Below the pieces are notes generated by a model. It had not been told where the DNA came from. It worked only from the letters and a program-made list of their open reading frames with translations, and ran no database searches. Positions 7,838-15,001 of a stretch of 20,485 bases of DNA are shown here, one piece after another (the first letter of the stretch is position 1; every line of letters begins with the position of its first letter). The translations under genes were made by a program, and so were the position numbers. This DNA is from UBA9547 sp043769845. GTDB taxonomy: Bacteria > Bacteroidota > Bacteroidia > Cytophagales > UBA9547. Where the stretch lies: the NCBI GenBank assembly GCA_043769845.1, contig JAYVIX010000371.1, positions 1 to 20,485 on the forward strand, written 5' to 3'.

Positions 7838-9117
7838 AGTTTTCGGTATTCGCCTTTAGGATCGTATTCGTTCGCTTGATTTTGAATGTTGAACACTCGA
7901 TTTTCGCGTGGGTCGGCACCTATTCCAGCCAAATACGACCAATTGCCGTAATTGCTACACACGTCATGGTCCACCAACATGCTTTCAAAGTATTCTGCGC
8001 CCATGAGCCAGTTTACTTTCAGGTCGTTAATGAGGTAACTGGCCACATTTTGTCTTCCTCGGTTGCTCATGAAACCTGTTTTCTTTAGTTCACGCATGTT
8101 GGCATCTACAAAATCCTCGCCTGTTTTACCTTCTTTCCATTTCTCGAATTTTTCCCAATTGTCGTCCCATTCCCGTTTTGGCGAATTGTTGTATCCGTTT
8201 TGGGCAAAAAAGCGATTATAATGTTTAGCGGCAGTAAAATGAAAAAAATCGCGCCATAAAAGCTCGAAAATGAGCCAATAGGTCGATTTGTTTTCCACAC
8301 GTTCGGCCTCGTAACGTTTTACTTCGGCATAGACGTACCGTGACGACAAACAACCAGTCGAAAGCCAAGCCGACAATTTGGTCGAATAATCGGCTCCGAT
8401 TAGGCCATTGCGTGTTTCGAAATAGTGTTGCAAAAGGTCTTTTTCCCACAAATACTCTTTTACACGTTCTATTCCACTTTTTTCCCCGCCTTTGTACGGA
8501 AACGCATTTCGTTTGTCTGAACAAGGTTTTGGCAATCCAAAGTCTGACAAATCAGGCACTGTACCCCAATCTTGCATAGTCGGGACAACGATTTTTTTGG
8601 GAGAAGGCAATGGTTCTGTTATTTGCAAATCGCTTTCAATTGCTTTTCTGAATTTTGTAAACATAGTTGGCATTTGATTCAGCGGAAATGGCAATGCATC
8701 TGGCTGAATCAAAGTCGATGACCAAATCGATTTCCAATCAATGTTACGTTTGCTCAATGCTTTCAGCAATGCATCTTCAATCTCAACCTCTTCTGGTGTA
8801 ACTTCTTTGCTGAAATAAATGGCGCCAGCTTGGTTTTGGACGGCCAATTCGGGCAAAATTTCTTCTGGCTTCCCACGTACCACCAACAAATCTGCGCCCG
8901 CCTTTTGAAGACTTTTCTTTAGATTTTCGACCGATTCGAGCAAAAATTTGGTGCGAAAACTGCCCGTTTTGGGGAAACCATATTTTCCAGATGCAAACTG
9001 CCTTGGGTCAAACACATAAACAGGCAATATTTGATCGGACTTTGCAATGGCTTCGTGCAAACAAGGGTTGTCGTGCAATCGAAGATCGTTTCTGAACCAT
9101 ACTATCTTTTTTTTCAT
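7825..9117 (-). CDS. Cryptochrome DASH / photolyase family protein
   Basis: This is a full-length 430-residue protein. The N-terminal Rossmann-like photolyase domain starts at 'KIVWFRNDLRLHDNP' (4-18) and runs to about 135. The helical FAD-binding domain (about 205-430) contains 'GADYSTKLSAWLSTGCLSSR' (241-260), 'FELLWRDFF' (284-292), 'SNRGRQNVASYL' (351-362) and 'YGNWSYLAGIGADPRENRVF' (390-409). The 'GxGxDPRExRxFNIxxQ' ending and 'YDPKGEY' are characteristic of the DASH subgroup, whose members bind FAD and typically an MTHF antenna and repair cyclobutane pyrimidine dimers in single-stranded DNA using blue light. Here the gene is second in an operon after a flavin reductase (20-base gap) and overlaps the TIGR03643 gene. 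Assignment to DASH rather than classical photolyase is by motif; substrate preference is not visible. Confidence 0.92.
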   Translation of the reverse strand: MKKKIVWFRNDLRLHDNPCLHEAIAKSDQILPVYVFDPRQFASGKYGFPKTGSFRTKFLLESVENLKKSLQKAGADLLVVRGKPEEILPELAVQNQAGAIYFSKEVTPEEVEIEDALLKALSKRNIDWKSIWSSTLIQPDALPFPLNQMPTMFTKFRKAIESDLQITEPLPSPKKIVVPTMQDWGTVPDLSDFGLPKPCSDKRNAFPYKGGEKSGIERVKEYLWEKDLLQHYFETRNGLIGADYSTKLSAWLSTGCLSSRYVYAEVKRYEAERVENKSTYWLIFELLWRDFFHFTAAKHYNRFFAQNGYNNSPKREWDDNWEKFEKWKEGKTGEDFVDANMRELKKTGFMSNRGRQNVASYLINDLKVNWLMGAEYFESMLVDHDVCSNYGNWSYLAGIGADPRENRVFNIQNQANEYDPKGEYRKLWLN

Positions 9118-9137
9118 GCGAAAATAATCATTTAATA

Positions 9138-9758
9138 TTATGGTCTTGCATATTCGTATCGAGCGATTCGTTGAGTGATGTGGTAACTGTCGAGTCCCGA
9201 AACCGTCATCGATCCCGCTTTTTCAATATCGACCAAACCATCTTTCTGAATCAAGTCTGTTGGTACATTGGCTAATACCACTTCGCCTATCACCAATGCC
9301 GTGTTGTTATGCTTGATCGGGATCGTTTCAAGCCATTTCATACCCATTCGGATAGTGCTTTGCTTGACAAATGGAGCTTCAAAATGAGATAGATATTCCT
9401 TTTCAAAACCACAGATTTCAAATTCTGAAACTCCCTTGGCGTATTTGGCACTGGTTTGATGTGCTTGTTGGGCAAAAGAAGGCAAAATATTGTTGAGGGT
9501 ATAAAAGCCCGTTTCTTCGATATTGGACAAGGTATGCCTAGGCATTTCGTCTGAGGGTCGAAACAACATTCCGAACAAAGCCGGTTTGGATCCCATGTGA
9601 AAAAGGGACGAGAAAATGGCAAGATTCGCTTGAGCATCGCCCGATTGAGTGCCTACCAATACGGCACTTTTGAAACCTGCAATCGAATTAAAAAAATTGA
9701 CCCGAAAGCGAGTGTCCATCTGGGCAAATTGGTCGGAATGAAAAATGGATGAAGTCAT
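9138..9758 (-). CDS. Flavin reductase-like (FMN-binding split barrel) protein
   Basis: This 206-residue protein fits the flavin reductase-like domain. 'NFFNSIAGFKSAVLVGT' (21-37), then 'NLAIFSSLFHMGSKPALFGMLFRP' (45-68) and 'TLSNIEETGFYTLNNI' (76-91) are the usual beta-barrel and FMN-phosphate-binding segments. No signal peptide is present, so it is cytoplasmic. Family members bind FMN and either reduce free flavins with NAD(P)H or act as flavin-dependent oxidoreductases; the exact substrate cannot be read. It is the first gene of the operon that continues with cry-DASH 20 bases downstream, so a role in flavin redox supply is plausible but inferred. The start is the ATG at 9758, the only one near the domain start. 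Confidence 0.85.
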   Translation of the reverse strand: MTSSIFHSDQFAQMDTRFRVNFFNSIAGFKSAVLVGTQSGDAQANLAIFSSLFHMGSKPALFGMLFRPSDEMPRHTLSNIEETGFYTLNNILPSFAQQAHQTSAKYAKGVSEFEICGFEKEYLSHFEAPFVKQSTIRMGMKWLETIPIKHNNTALVIGEVVLANVPTDLIQKDGLVDIEKAGSMTVSGLDSYHITQRIARYEYARP

Positions 9759-9882
9759 CTTATAGGTTTACCTAATTATAACCACAAACTGACTGCATAG
9801 TTTGCCAAAAATGCTTTTGAAGGAAAGAAAAGTGCTTGTCAAAGTTTTTTTCAAAATAGGATCATTGAATTCTTTAAAACAA

Positions 9883-9910
9883 TATTAAATGAATAATAAT
9901 TCATTTAATA
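9883..9910. repeat. 12-bp perfect inverted repeat in divergent intergenic region
   Basis: TATTAAATGAAT (9883-9894) is exactly inverted as ATTCATTTAATA (9899-9910) around a 4-base AATA spacer. It lies in the 276-base region between the divergently transcribed flavin reductase/cry-DASH operon and the lipoprotein gene. There is no GC core or T-run, so it does not look like a terminator; a protein-binding operator is the simplest reading. The rest of 9759-10034 shows no gene. Confidence 0.4.
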
Positions 9911-9982
9911 AAACCATTTCTACAAACACATAAACCCCAAAAGCGCACAAAGTAATGGTTCATAGAGGAAGACTTTTTAAGG

Positions 9983-10014
9983 TTTTGTTTTTCTTCTACA
10001 AATTCCTTCCTTTG
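9983..10014 (+). promoter_or_regulatory. Candidate promoter for the lipoprotein gene
   Basis: TTTTG (9983-9987) and TTCCTTTG (10007-10014) are separated by 19 bases. This matches the Bacteroidota -33 TTTG and -7 TAnnTTTG arrangement with one mismatch in the -7 box. The predicted start point is near 10021, giving a leader of about 14 bases before the ATG at 10035. Confidence 0.4.
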
Positions 10015-10034
10015 TTTGAAAGACTGCCTTTATT

Positions 10035-11240
10035 ATGAGAAGAACATTACTTGCCTCCATCGCTCTTTTTTCTATTTTTTCGTGCCAAAAATCCTCCGAA
10101 CCGTCTAGTGTAGCAAACAAGCCCGATAGTGTGGCGGTACCGCTTGATACACTTCCAAAAAAGGACACTATTGTTCCTGAAATGGCACTCTCGCCCAAAA
10201 ATCCTTGGTTTGATGGTATTGCCAAACTTATTTCTGCTGTACCAGACACCATCTATACAGGTATCAGGGAAGAATCTGCGTGGAAATCGTACGCCACTCG
10301 CATGGACAGTACTTGGAAAATGGTAGCCGACAAACGTCTGAGTCCGATGCGCAATTGGGCAAAAACGGAATATGATTCAGTCGCAAAACTCTCAGACACG
10401 CTTTTTTATCCTTTTTCAGGGCCCGATTTTCTGAATGCCTATACGCTTTTCCCCAACACTAAAACCTATTTTCTGATTGCATTGGAACCAATCGGGATGT
10501 TGCCCGACATTAGTTCGAAAGACAAAACTAAATGGGCCGCCTATTTCAAAAACATGCAATTGTCGCTTTCAGATGTATACAAAAAGAGCTATTTCATCAC
10601 CAAACGCATGAACGAGCATTTGGGCGGTCAGCATGTGTATGGAACATTGCCGCTGATGGCCGTATTTTTGAAACAAACAGATCACACAATTTCCGATATC
10701 AAAGCGATCCAGTTGGATTCTTTGGGAAATCTGTTAGAATTACCTTACGATTCCTTGGCCAAGCGTACCCAGAAAAGACCTCGTGGTGTAAAAATCGAGT
10801 TTTACAAAAATGGAGAATCAACTCTTCGCCAACTTTATTATTTCTCGGCCGACCTTGGCGATGCTGCTTTGACCGATCGTTTCCGTTTCCGCAAGTTTAT
10901 GGATCGAATGGGAAGTTTCAACGCCTATGCCAAATCGGCCTCGTACCTTATGCACTATGACGAATTTTCGGTACCAAGAAACCAAATTTTGAACAAAGCA
11001 AAACTGCTTTTACAAGACGATACTGGTATTGCGTTTCATTATGTAGATACCAAAAAATTTGATGTGAGATTATTTGGCCAATACGTTCAGCCAGTCAAGG
11101 ATTTCTCTAAGTATCTGTTTCAAAAAGATTTAGTAGTACGCTACAAGCAAGATTCTAGCAAAATAAAAGAACTTCCTTTCGAACTAGGTTATCATTGGGG
11201 AAGCAAGAAGAATAACTTGATGTTGTTCGTCAGGAAATAA
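10035..11240 (+). CDS. Unrecognised lipoprotein
   Basis: This 401-residue protein has an N-terminal lipoprotein signal: 'MRRTLLASIALFSIFS' followed by Cys17 as the likely lipidated residue. A low-complexity Ser/Pro/Val/Asp/Thr linker (about 18-52) follows and would lift the folded part off the membrane. The remainder (about 55-401) is a single mixed alpha/beta domain, with helical 'ESAWKSYATRMDSTWKM', a central 'FYPFSGPDFLNAYTLFPN' and a C-terminal beta-rich stretch. The 'FYPFSGPDFLNA' segment (about 122-135) looks like a conserved core motif. I do not recognise the family and see no catalytic signature. It is divergent from the cry-DASH operon and convergent with the OmpA-like gene, so it is probably monocistronic. 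Confidence 0.8.
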   Translation: MRRTLLASIALFSIFSCQKSSEPSSVANKPDSVAVPLDTLPKKDTIVPEMALSPKNPWFDGIAKLISAVPDTIYTGIREESAWKSYATRMDSTWKMVADKRLSPMRNWAKTEYDSVAKLSDTLFYPFSGPDFLNAYTLFPNTKTYFLIALEPIGMLPDISSKDKTKWAAYFKNMQLSLSDVYKKSYFITKRMNEHLGGQHVYGTLPLMAVFLKQTDHTISDIKAIQLDSLGNLLELPYDSLAKRTQKRPRGVKIEFYKNGESTLRQLYYFSADLGDAALTDRFRFRKFMDRMGSFNAYAKSASYLMHYDEFSVPRNQILNKAKLLLQDDTGIAFHYVDTKKFDVRLFGQYVQPVKDFSKYLFQKDLVVRYKQDSSKIKELPFELGYHWGSKKNNLMLFVRK

Positions 11241-11264
11241 AAATTCGTTGTTCAAAATGAATTA

Positions 11265-11300
11265 ACTAAAGAGGCTGTCCTAAAAGGCAGCCTCTTTAGT
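11265..11300. terminator. Hairpin terminator-like element between convergent genes
   Basis: A perfect 13-bp stem, ACTAAAGAGGCTG (11265-11277) with CAGCCTCTTTAGT (11288-11300), closes a 10-base loop that can add two more G-C pairs. It lies 25 bases after the lipoprotein stop and 45 bases beyond the stop of the opposing gene. The T-run is short on both strands (TTTAGTT), so it is an imperfect but probably bidirectional terminator. Confidence 0.7.
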
Positions 11301-11344
11301 TATACTAACAACTAGCTACTAATCACTAACTAACTACTACTAGA

Positions 11345-12448
11345 TTACTGAATGGCGTTAATGGCCTCAGTGATCAGTATTTCTTGCAGAATATCGCGGT
11401 CTTTTACATCGTAGATTTTGTCGCGATGTAGGCTTTTTACTTTTCGATAATCGTCTGGTTGGCGTAGGCTAAGCGATTCTTTTGGAGTCAGCATGAACCA
11501 GTGTTCGTGATTGTTGTAACTTTTATGAACAATGGCCACTTTCAGAACGGCATGCAAATAGTCGTCTCGCTCGTCTGTATTTTTGAAGGAAAGCGTTCCT
11601 GTTAGTTTGTTAAAACTATTTTCAGATACCAAAAACTCGTTTATAACTAGTTTTTGGCCATTTTGTTCTGAAACCAAAGCGGGCGAAATCGCGACCAAAT
11701 AACTCAGCACCATTTTGGCTTGTACACTTTCTTGTGTGTATTCGTTGGTTTTCACCGTTACATATTGTTCTTTTTGGTACGGTTCGTAAATGGCCGCAAT
11801 TGCAGCTGAATCGTTTTTTTCATAGGCTTTGTTCAGTTGTTTTTGCTTCTGCAGATCCCAAGGAGTGGTACCAAGTGTAATTTGGTCGAGTGTAGGAATA
11901 TCGAGCGCAATATCAGGAAACTCTGCTTTTATTTTTTTGCCAAACTCAATCGCACGCGCTAGGGCAAGCATTTTGTTATTCTGAACACTCGTTTTTCCTT
12001 TGATCGAAGAACCATTTGGCAAGATGTTGTTGTTGGGTTTTGTAAAATCGTAACTAGTCGGAATTTGGGAAGCGCATCCCGAAATCTGAAAATGAATGCC
12101 ATAACCACGTTTATTGGCAGCTAAGAAAGCTCTTGTCTTTTCGACCAGAGACCTGAATTCTTTTTCGCCCGAGGCCGTAAAATCGGTTCGGTTGTTTTTG
12201 AATTGCATGAAAGTAGGAATTTCCAACTTTCGTTCCGTTAGGTTTACTGGATTGAATTTAATGGTACGGCTAATTTTCGAAAAATTGATTTCTTTTTCGT
12301 CCGAATTTTTCCATTTCTTTCCGTCTTTTTTGTTTTTGTCGAAATTGGGACAATCGTACTCAATGTAGGCTGACTTTGTTTGTGCAAAAACACCTAAAAA
12401 ATCCAGCGTTAAAAATAAATAGAGCGAGGCAATCAAGAAGCGTTTCAT
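11345..12448 (-). CDS. Secreted divergent OmpA-like protein
   Basis: I prefer the ATG at 12448 (367 residues) over one 42 bases upstream. It begins 'MKRFLIASLYLFLTLDFLG' with a likely signal peptidase cleavage after 'VFA' (residue 22), and the longer form would bury this signal. Residues about 75-235 resemble an OmpA-type peptidoglycan-binding domain. They include 'FMQFKNNRTDFTASGEKEFRS', then 'IHFQISGCASQIPT' where OmpA proteins have the 'GHTD' strand, then 'NNKMLALARAIEF' as the LSxxRA-like helix. An extra segment (about 175-227) precedes 'EQYVTVKT'. The usual acidic and arginine ligands are not obvious, so binding may be lost. The C-terminal part (about 240-367) is unrecognised. It is a single gene, convergent with the lipoprotein gene. 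Confidence 0.72.
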   Translation of the reverse strand: MKRFLIASLYLFLTLDFLGVFAQTKSAYIEYDCPNFDKNKKDGKKWKNSDEKEINFSKISRTIKFNPVNLTERKLEIPTFMQFKNNRTDFTASGEKEFRSLVEKTRAFLAANKRGYGIHFQISGCASQIPTSYDFTKPNNNILPNGSSIKGKTSVQNNKMLALARAIEFGKKIKAEFPDIALDIPTLDQITLGTTPWDLQKQKQLNKAYEKNDSAAIAAIYEPYQKEQYVTVKTNEYTQESVQAKMVLSYLVAISPALVSEQNGQKLVINEFLVSENSFNKLTGTLSFKNTDERDDYLHAVLKVAIVHKSYNNHEHWFMLTPKESLSLRQPDDYRKVKSLHRDKIYDVKDRDILQEILITEAINAIQ

Positions 12449-12650
12449 GGCCGTATAGTTAAAGTTTACTATCCTGTATTCATACAACATTATACGAACA
12501 CAAAATGTTAAAGCCTTAAAATTCAGTCCCTTTTTAGTTCAATCTTGATTGATTTATTACACCTCAGAACGAAACTCCCAATCAGGAAAAACAAATATTC
12601 GAGCATATGCTACAATTGCGTAATGACTTCAATTCTGAAAACAACAATAA

Positions 12651-12679
12651 AAAAGGCCGCCCTTTTTGGAGGGCCTTTT
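12651..12679 (-). terminator. Rho-independent terminator of the DksA-like gene
   Basis: The arms AAAAGGCC (12651-12658) and GGCCTTTT (12672-12679) pair around a partly paired inner loop. On the minus strand the hairpin is followed by a run of six or more T. It lies 21 bases past the stop of the DksA-like gene. The remainder of the 12491-12699 gap shows nothing else recognisable. Confidence 0.82.
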
Positions 12680-12699
12680 CTTCATTATCATATACAAAA

Positions 12700-13077
12700 T
12701 TATCTCCTCGCTAATTTGGCTTCAATCGAATGCATCGTATGCGGCACAGCACGAAGGCGTTCTTTAGGAATTAGTTTTCCTGTATCGATACATATTCCGT
12801 AGGTGCCATTTTTGATCCGCACCAAGGCAGCTTCCATGTTGGTGATAAATTTTTGTTGGCGCACTGCTAATTGGTTCAGACTTTCTTTTTCGGCAGTATC
12901 GGCACCGTCTTCCAGCACTTTCACATTGCCAATATTGCCATCTGTACCCGTATGATTTTTACGAGAAAGTGTCTCTTTGATATAAAGAAGTTCTTTTTTT
13001 GCTTTATCTACCTTTTCGGTCAGCATTACCTCGAATTCTTTAAGCTCTTCGTCCGAATATCGTTGTCTTTCGCTCAT
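12700..13077 (-). CDS. DksA/TraR family protein with degenerate zinc finger
   Basis: This 125-residue protein has an N-terminal coiled-coil helix pair (about 8-38 and 58-92) and the C-terminal 'RIKNGTYGICIDTGKLIPKERLRAVP' segment (87-112) typical of the DksA/TraR family. Those proteins insert into the RNA polymerase secondary channel or otherwise modulate transcription. The four-cysteine zinc site of classical DksA is reduced to one cysteine (C96): the second position of the first CxxC is Gly100, and the second pair is replaced by Pro112/His113 and His116-type residues. The fold may persist without zinc, as in some non-zinc DksA homologues. It sits 64 bases downstream of the K+ channel gene on the same strand and ends at a good terminator. 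Function as a transcription regulator is inferred from family. Confidence 0.85.
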   Translation of the reverse strand: MSERQRYSDEELKEFEVMLTEKVDKAKKELLYIKETLSRKNHTGTDGNIGNVKVLEDGADTAEKESLNQLAVRQQKFITNMEAALVRIKNGTYGICIDTGKLIPKERLRAVPHTMHSIEAKLARR

Positions 13078-13141
13078 AACAGGCCTATTTTTGAATGCTT
13101 TTTTACAAAATTACTATATTTTTATGAAATATGGGTTCGTT

Positions 13142-13888
13142 TTAAAGTACTCGCTCTCGATTTTGTTTTTGAATGTTCTTCTTAAGTCGCTCTCGTTTTC
13201 TTTCATTTACTTCGATAAAGCCAGCACAAAGTATTCCTGCAGGCAATGTGACCAATCCGATTCCTAAAAAAGCCAATACCGCTGCCATGGCCTTTCCGCC
13301 CGTGGTGATGGGATAAATATCGCCATAACCGATATTGGTAATCGTAGAAATCCCCCAATAAAGCGAGCTAAACAAATTGTCGTACACCAATGGTTGTACA
13401 TCTTTCTCGAAAAAATAGGTGACGCAAGAACAAAACACGAGCACCAAAAGAATCGAAAAAAGGGTCGCAATAAGGTCTTCCTTTTTGTATTTAAATACCT
13501 CGACAATGATTCTGAGATGCTCGTAATAACGGTATAATTTGAAAATCCGAAAGACTTGGAAAAGCCGTAACATCTTGACCCAGCGTAAATCTAGGCCGTT
13601 TACATAAGGAATAAAAATGGGGAAAATTGAGATAAAATCAATTACGCCCATGAACGAAAAAATGTAATTCAACATGCGCTTTTGTGAAAACGAAATTGAA
13701 ATCCGAACCAAATATTCAATCGTAAAAATGACCAGCGAAAGGTTTTCGAACGCATCGAAATAGACGTAATAGGCCGAAAGCTCACGCACTGTTTCCAAGG
13801 AATAAGCTCCCAAATTCAGAAAGATAAAGAGGTGTACAACCCTTTCTAACTGAATCAGAAGTTTTAGTCTGGAATACTTTAAAAGCAT
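13142..13888 (-). CDS. Voltage-gated-type potassium channel (6-TM ion transporter)
   Basis: This 248-residue inner-membrane protein has six predicted transmembrane helices and a pore loop. The S4 sensor is clear at 102-120, with a positive residue at almost every third position: R102, K105, R108, (Q111), R114, K117, R120. The pore helix 'NLFSSLYWGISTITN' leads to the filter 'NIGYGD' (185-190), followed by S6 with the 'GIGLVTLPAGI' gating-hinge region (209-219). A short basic cytoplasmic tail (229-246) ends the protein, with no regulatory RCK or cyclic-nucleotide domain. The filter Thr of the common TVGYG is Asn185 here, which is unusual. It starts 13 bases downstream of the OmpA-family lipoprotein stop, so the two are probably co-transcribed. 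Confidence 0.9.
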   Translation of the reverse strand: MLLKYSRLKLLIQLERVVHLFIFLNLGAYSLETVRELSAYYVYFDAFENLSLVIFTIEYLVRISISFSQKRMLNYIFSFMGVIDFISIFPIFIPYVNGLDLRWVKMLRLFQVFRIFKLYRYYEHLRIIVEVFKYKKEDLIATLFSILLVLVFCSCVTYFFEKDVQPLVYDNLFSSLYWGISTITNIGYGDIYPITTGGKAMAAVLAFLGIGLVTLPAGILCAGFIEVNERKRERLKKNIQKQNRERVL

Positions 13889-13901
13889 GAATTAATATTT
13901 A

Positions 13902-14837
13902 TTAATTATTTTCAAGAATTTTGAAAATTTCGTCTAGTTTTGGAGTGATAATGATCTCTGTTCTCCGATTTTTTTGGCGAGCTTCATCGGTTTTTTCAGG
14001 AGCAATTGGCGAAAATTCGCCTTTCCCACTTGGGGTGAGTTTCTGTGGTTGCACTCCTTCGGATGTCAATATTCTGATAATACTGGTGGCGCGCAAGACG
14101 CTCAAATCCCAATTGTCGTTCATGCCCATGTAGCCTTTTTGAAGTGGGACATCATCGGTATGTCCTTCGACCATTACGTTTACGTCTGTTTGTTCTTTCA
14201 AAACAGACGACAGTTTTTTCAACGCTTCGGCTCCTTTTTTGTCCACCGTGGTACTGGCTGATTTGAAAAGCAATTGTTCGGCAAGTGATACATATACTTT
14301 GCCATTTTTCATGGTCACGGTCAGGTCGTTGTCTTTAAAAGAAAGCAAGGCATTCGAAATTTTGTTTTTGAGTTCGTTGACCTTTTTGTCTTTCTCGTCC
14401 ATGATGCGTTGTAGCTCTTGTACCCGTTTTTCGCGTTCGGCAAGGCTCATGGCAAGTGCATCGTTTTGTTTTTTTGCCGATTGAAGATTGGCTTCCAAAT
14501 CGTCCAGCATTTTTTGTTTGCTTGCCAGTGTTCCTGTAAAATGTCCGGTTTCTTTGTTGAGTTTTTCAATCGTGTTTTTGAGGTCATCGCGCAATTCGGA
14601 TGTTTTATCTTCTTCTGTTCCCAATCGTTTTTCGGTATCTTTTAGATGATCAAACAATCGAGATGTGTCGGCCAAAAGTTGAGATTTCACTTTCATTAAA
14701 CTATCAAACTTGGTTTCGCAAGCGGCTTTGTCCGTTTCTAAGGCCAGTTTTTGTCGAAGTAGTTCTTCGTATTTCTTTTTGGGCACACAGCCAAAAACGA
14801 GGATCAAAAAAGTGGAAAAAAGAATGACTTGCTTCAT
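13902..14837 (-). CDS. OmpA-family lipoprotein with long coiled coil
   Basis: I choose the ATG at 14837 (311 residues) over a TTG two codons upstream. It gives 'MKQVILFSTFLILVFG' with Cys17 as lipidation site ('VFGC' lipobox). Residues about 20-165 are heptad-rich and highly charged, predicting a long periplasmic coiled coil. Residues about 188-300 form an OmpA/MotB-type peptidoglycan-binding domain: 'LLFKSASTTVDKKGAEAL', 'VMVEGHTDDVP' (222-231), 'NWDLSVLRATSIIRIL', 'PSGKGE' and 'KNRRTEIII'. The acidic and arginine residues that bind diaminopimelate are conserved (D228 and R292 positions). The protein probably tethers the outer membrane to the cell wall. The K+ channel gene follows 13 bases later. 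Confidence 0.9.
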   Translation of the reverse strand: MKQVILFSTFLILVFGCVPKKKYEELLRQKLALETDKAACETKFDSLMKVKSQLLADTSRLFDHLKDTEKRLGTEEDKTSELRDDLKNTIEKLNKETGHFTGTLASKQKMLDDLEANLQSAKKQNDALAMSLAEREKRVQELQRIMDEKDKKVNELKNKISNALLSFKDNDLTVTMKNGKVYVSLAEQLLFKSASTTVDKKGAEALKKLSSVLKEQTDVNVMVEGHTDDVPLQKGYMGMNDNWDLSVLRATSIIRILTSEGVQPQKLTPSGKGEFSPIAPEKTDEARQKNRRTEIIITPKLDEIFKILENN

Positions 14838-14853
14838 TTTCAAAAGTTTACTA

Positions 14854-14861
14854 CAAAAGTA
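14854..14861 (-). promoter_or_regulatory. -7 promoter box TACTTTTG for the OmpA-family lipoprotein gene
   Basis: On the minus strand TACTTTTG matches TAnnTTTG exactly and lies 16 bases before the ATG at 14837. That implies a very short leader of about 10 bases. No clear TTTG is found at the -33 distance. Confidence 0.5.
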
Positions 14862-14944
14862 CTGCTTTCATTTGACGTTGGGAAATGGAAATGATCTGTG
14901 AATCAGTAAGTCCACTAGTTGAGTTTTCGCTTGAATTGTGCGAC

Positions 14945-14982
14945 ACAAAAAAAAGCTGCCTTTATGAGGCAGCTTTTTTTGT
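14945..14982 (-). terminator. Rho-independent terminator of the decayed T9SS gene
   Basis: The stem GCTGCCT (14955-14961) with AGGCAGC (14967-14973) is extended by an A8 tract on one side and a T7 tract on the other. On the minus strand the hairpin is followed by T8, just past the stop at 15002. An intact terminator remains beside a broken gene. It could also act on the plus strand, but no plus-strand gene reads into it. Confidence 0.88.
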
Positions 14983-15001
14983 AAAATGAAAAGAAAAGTA
15001 A

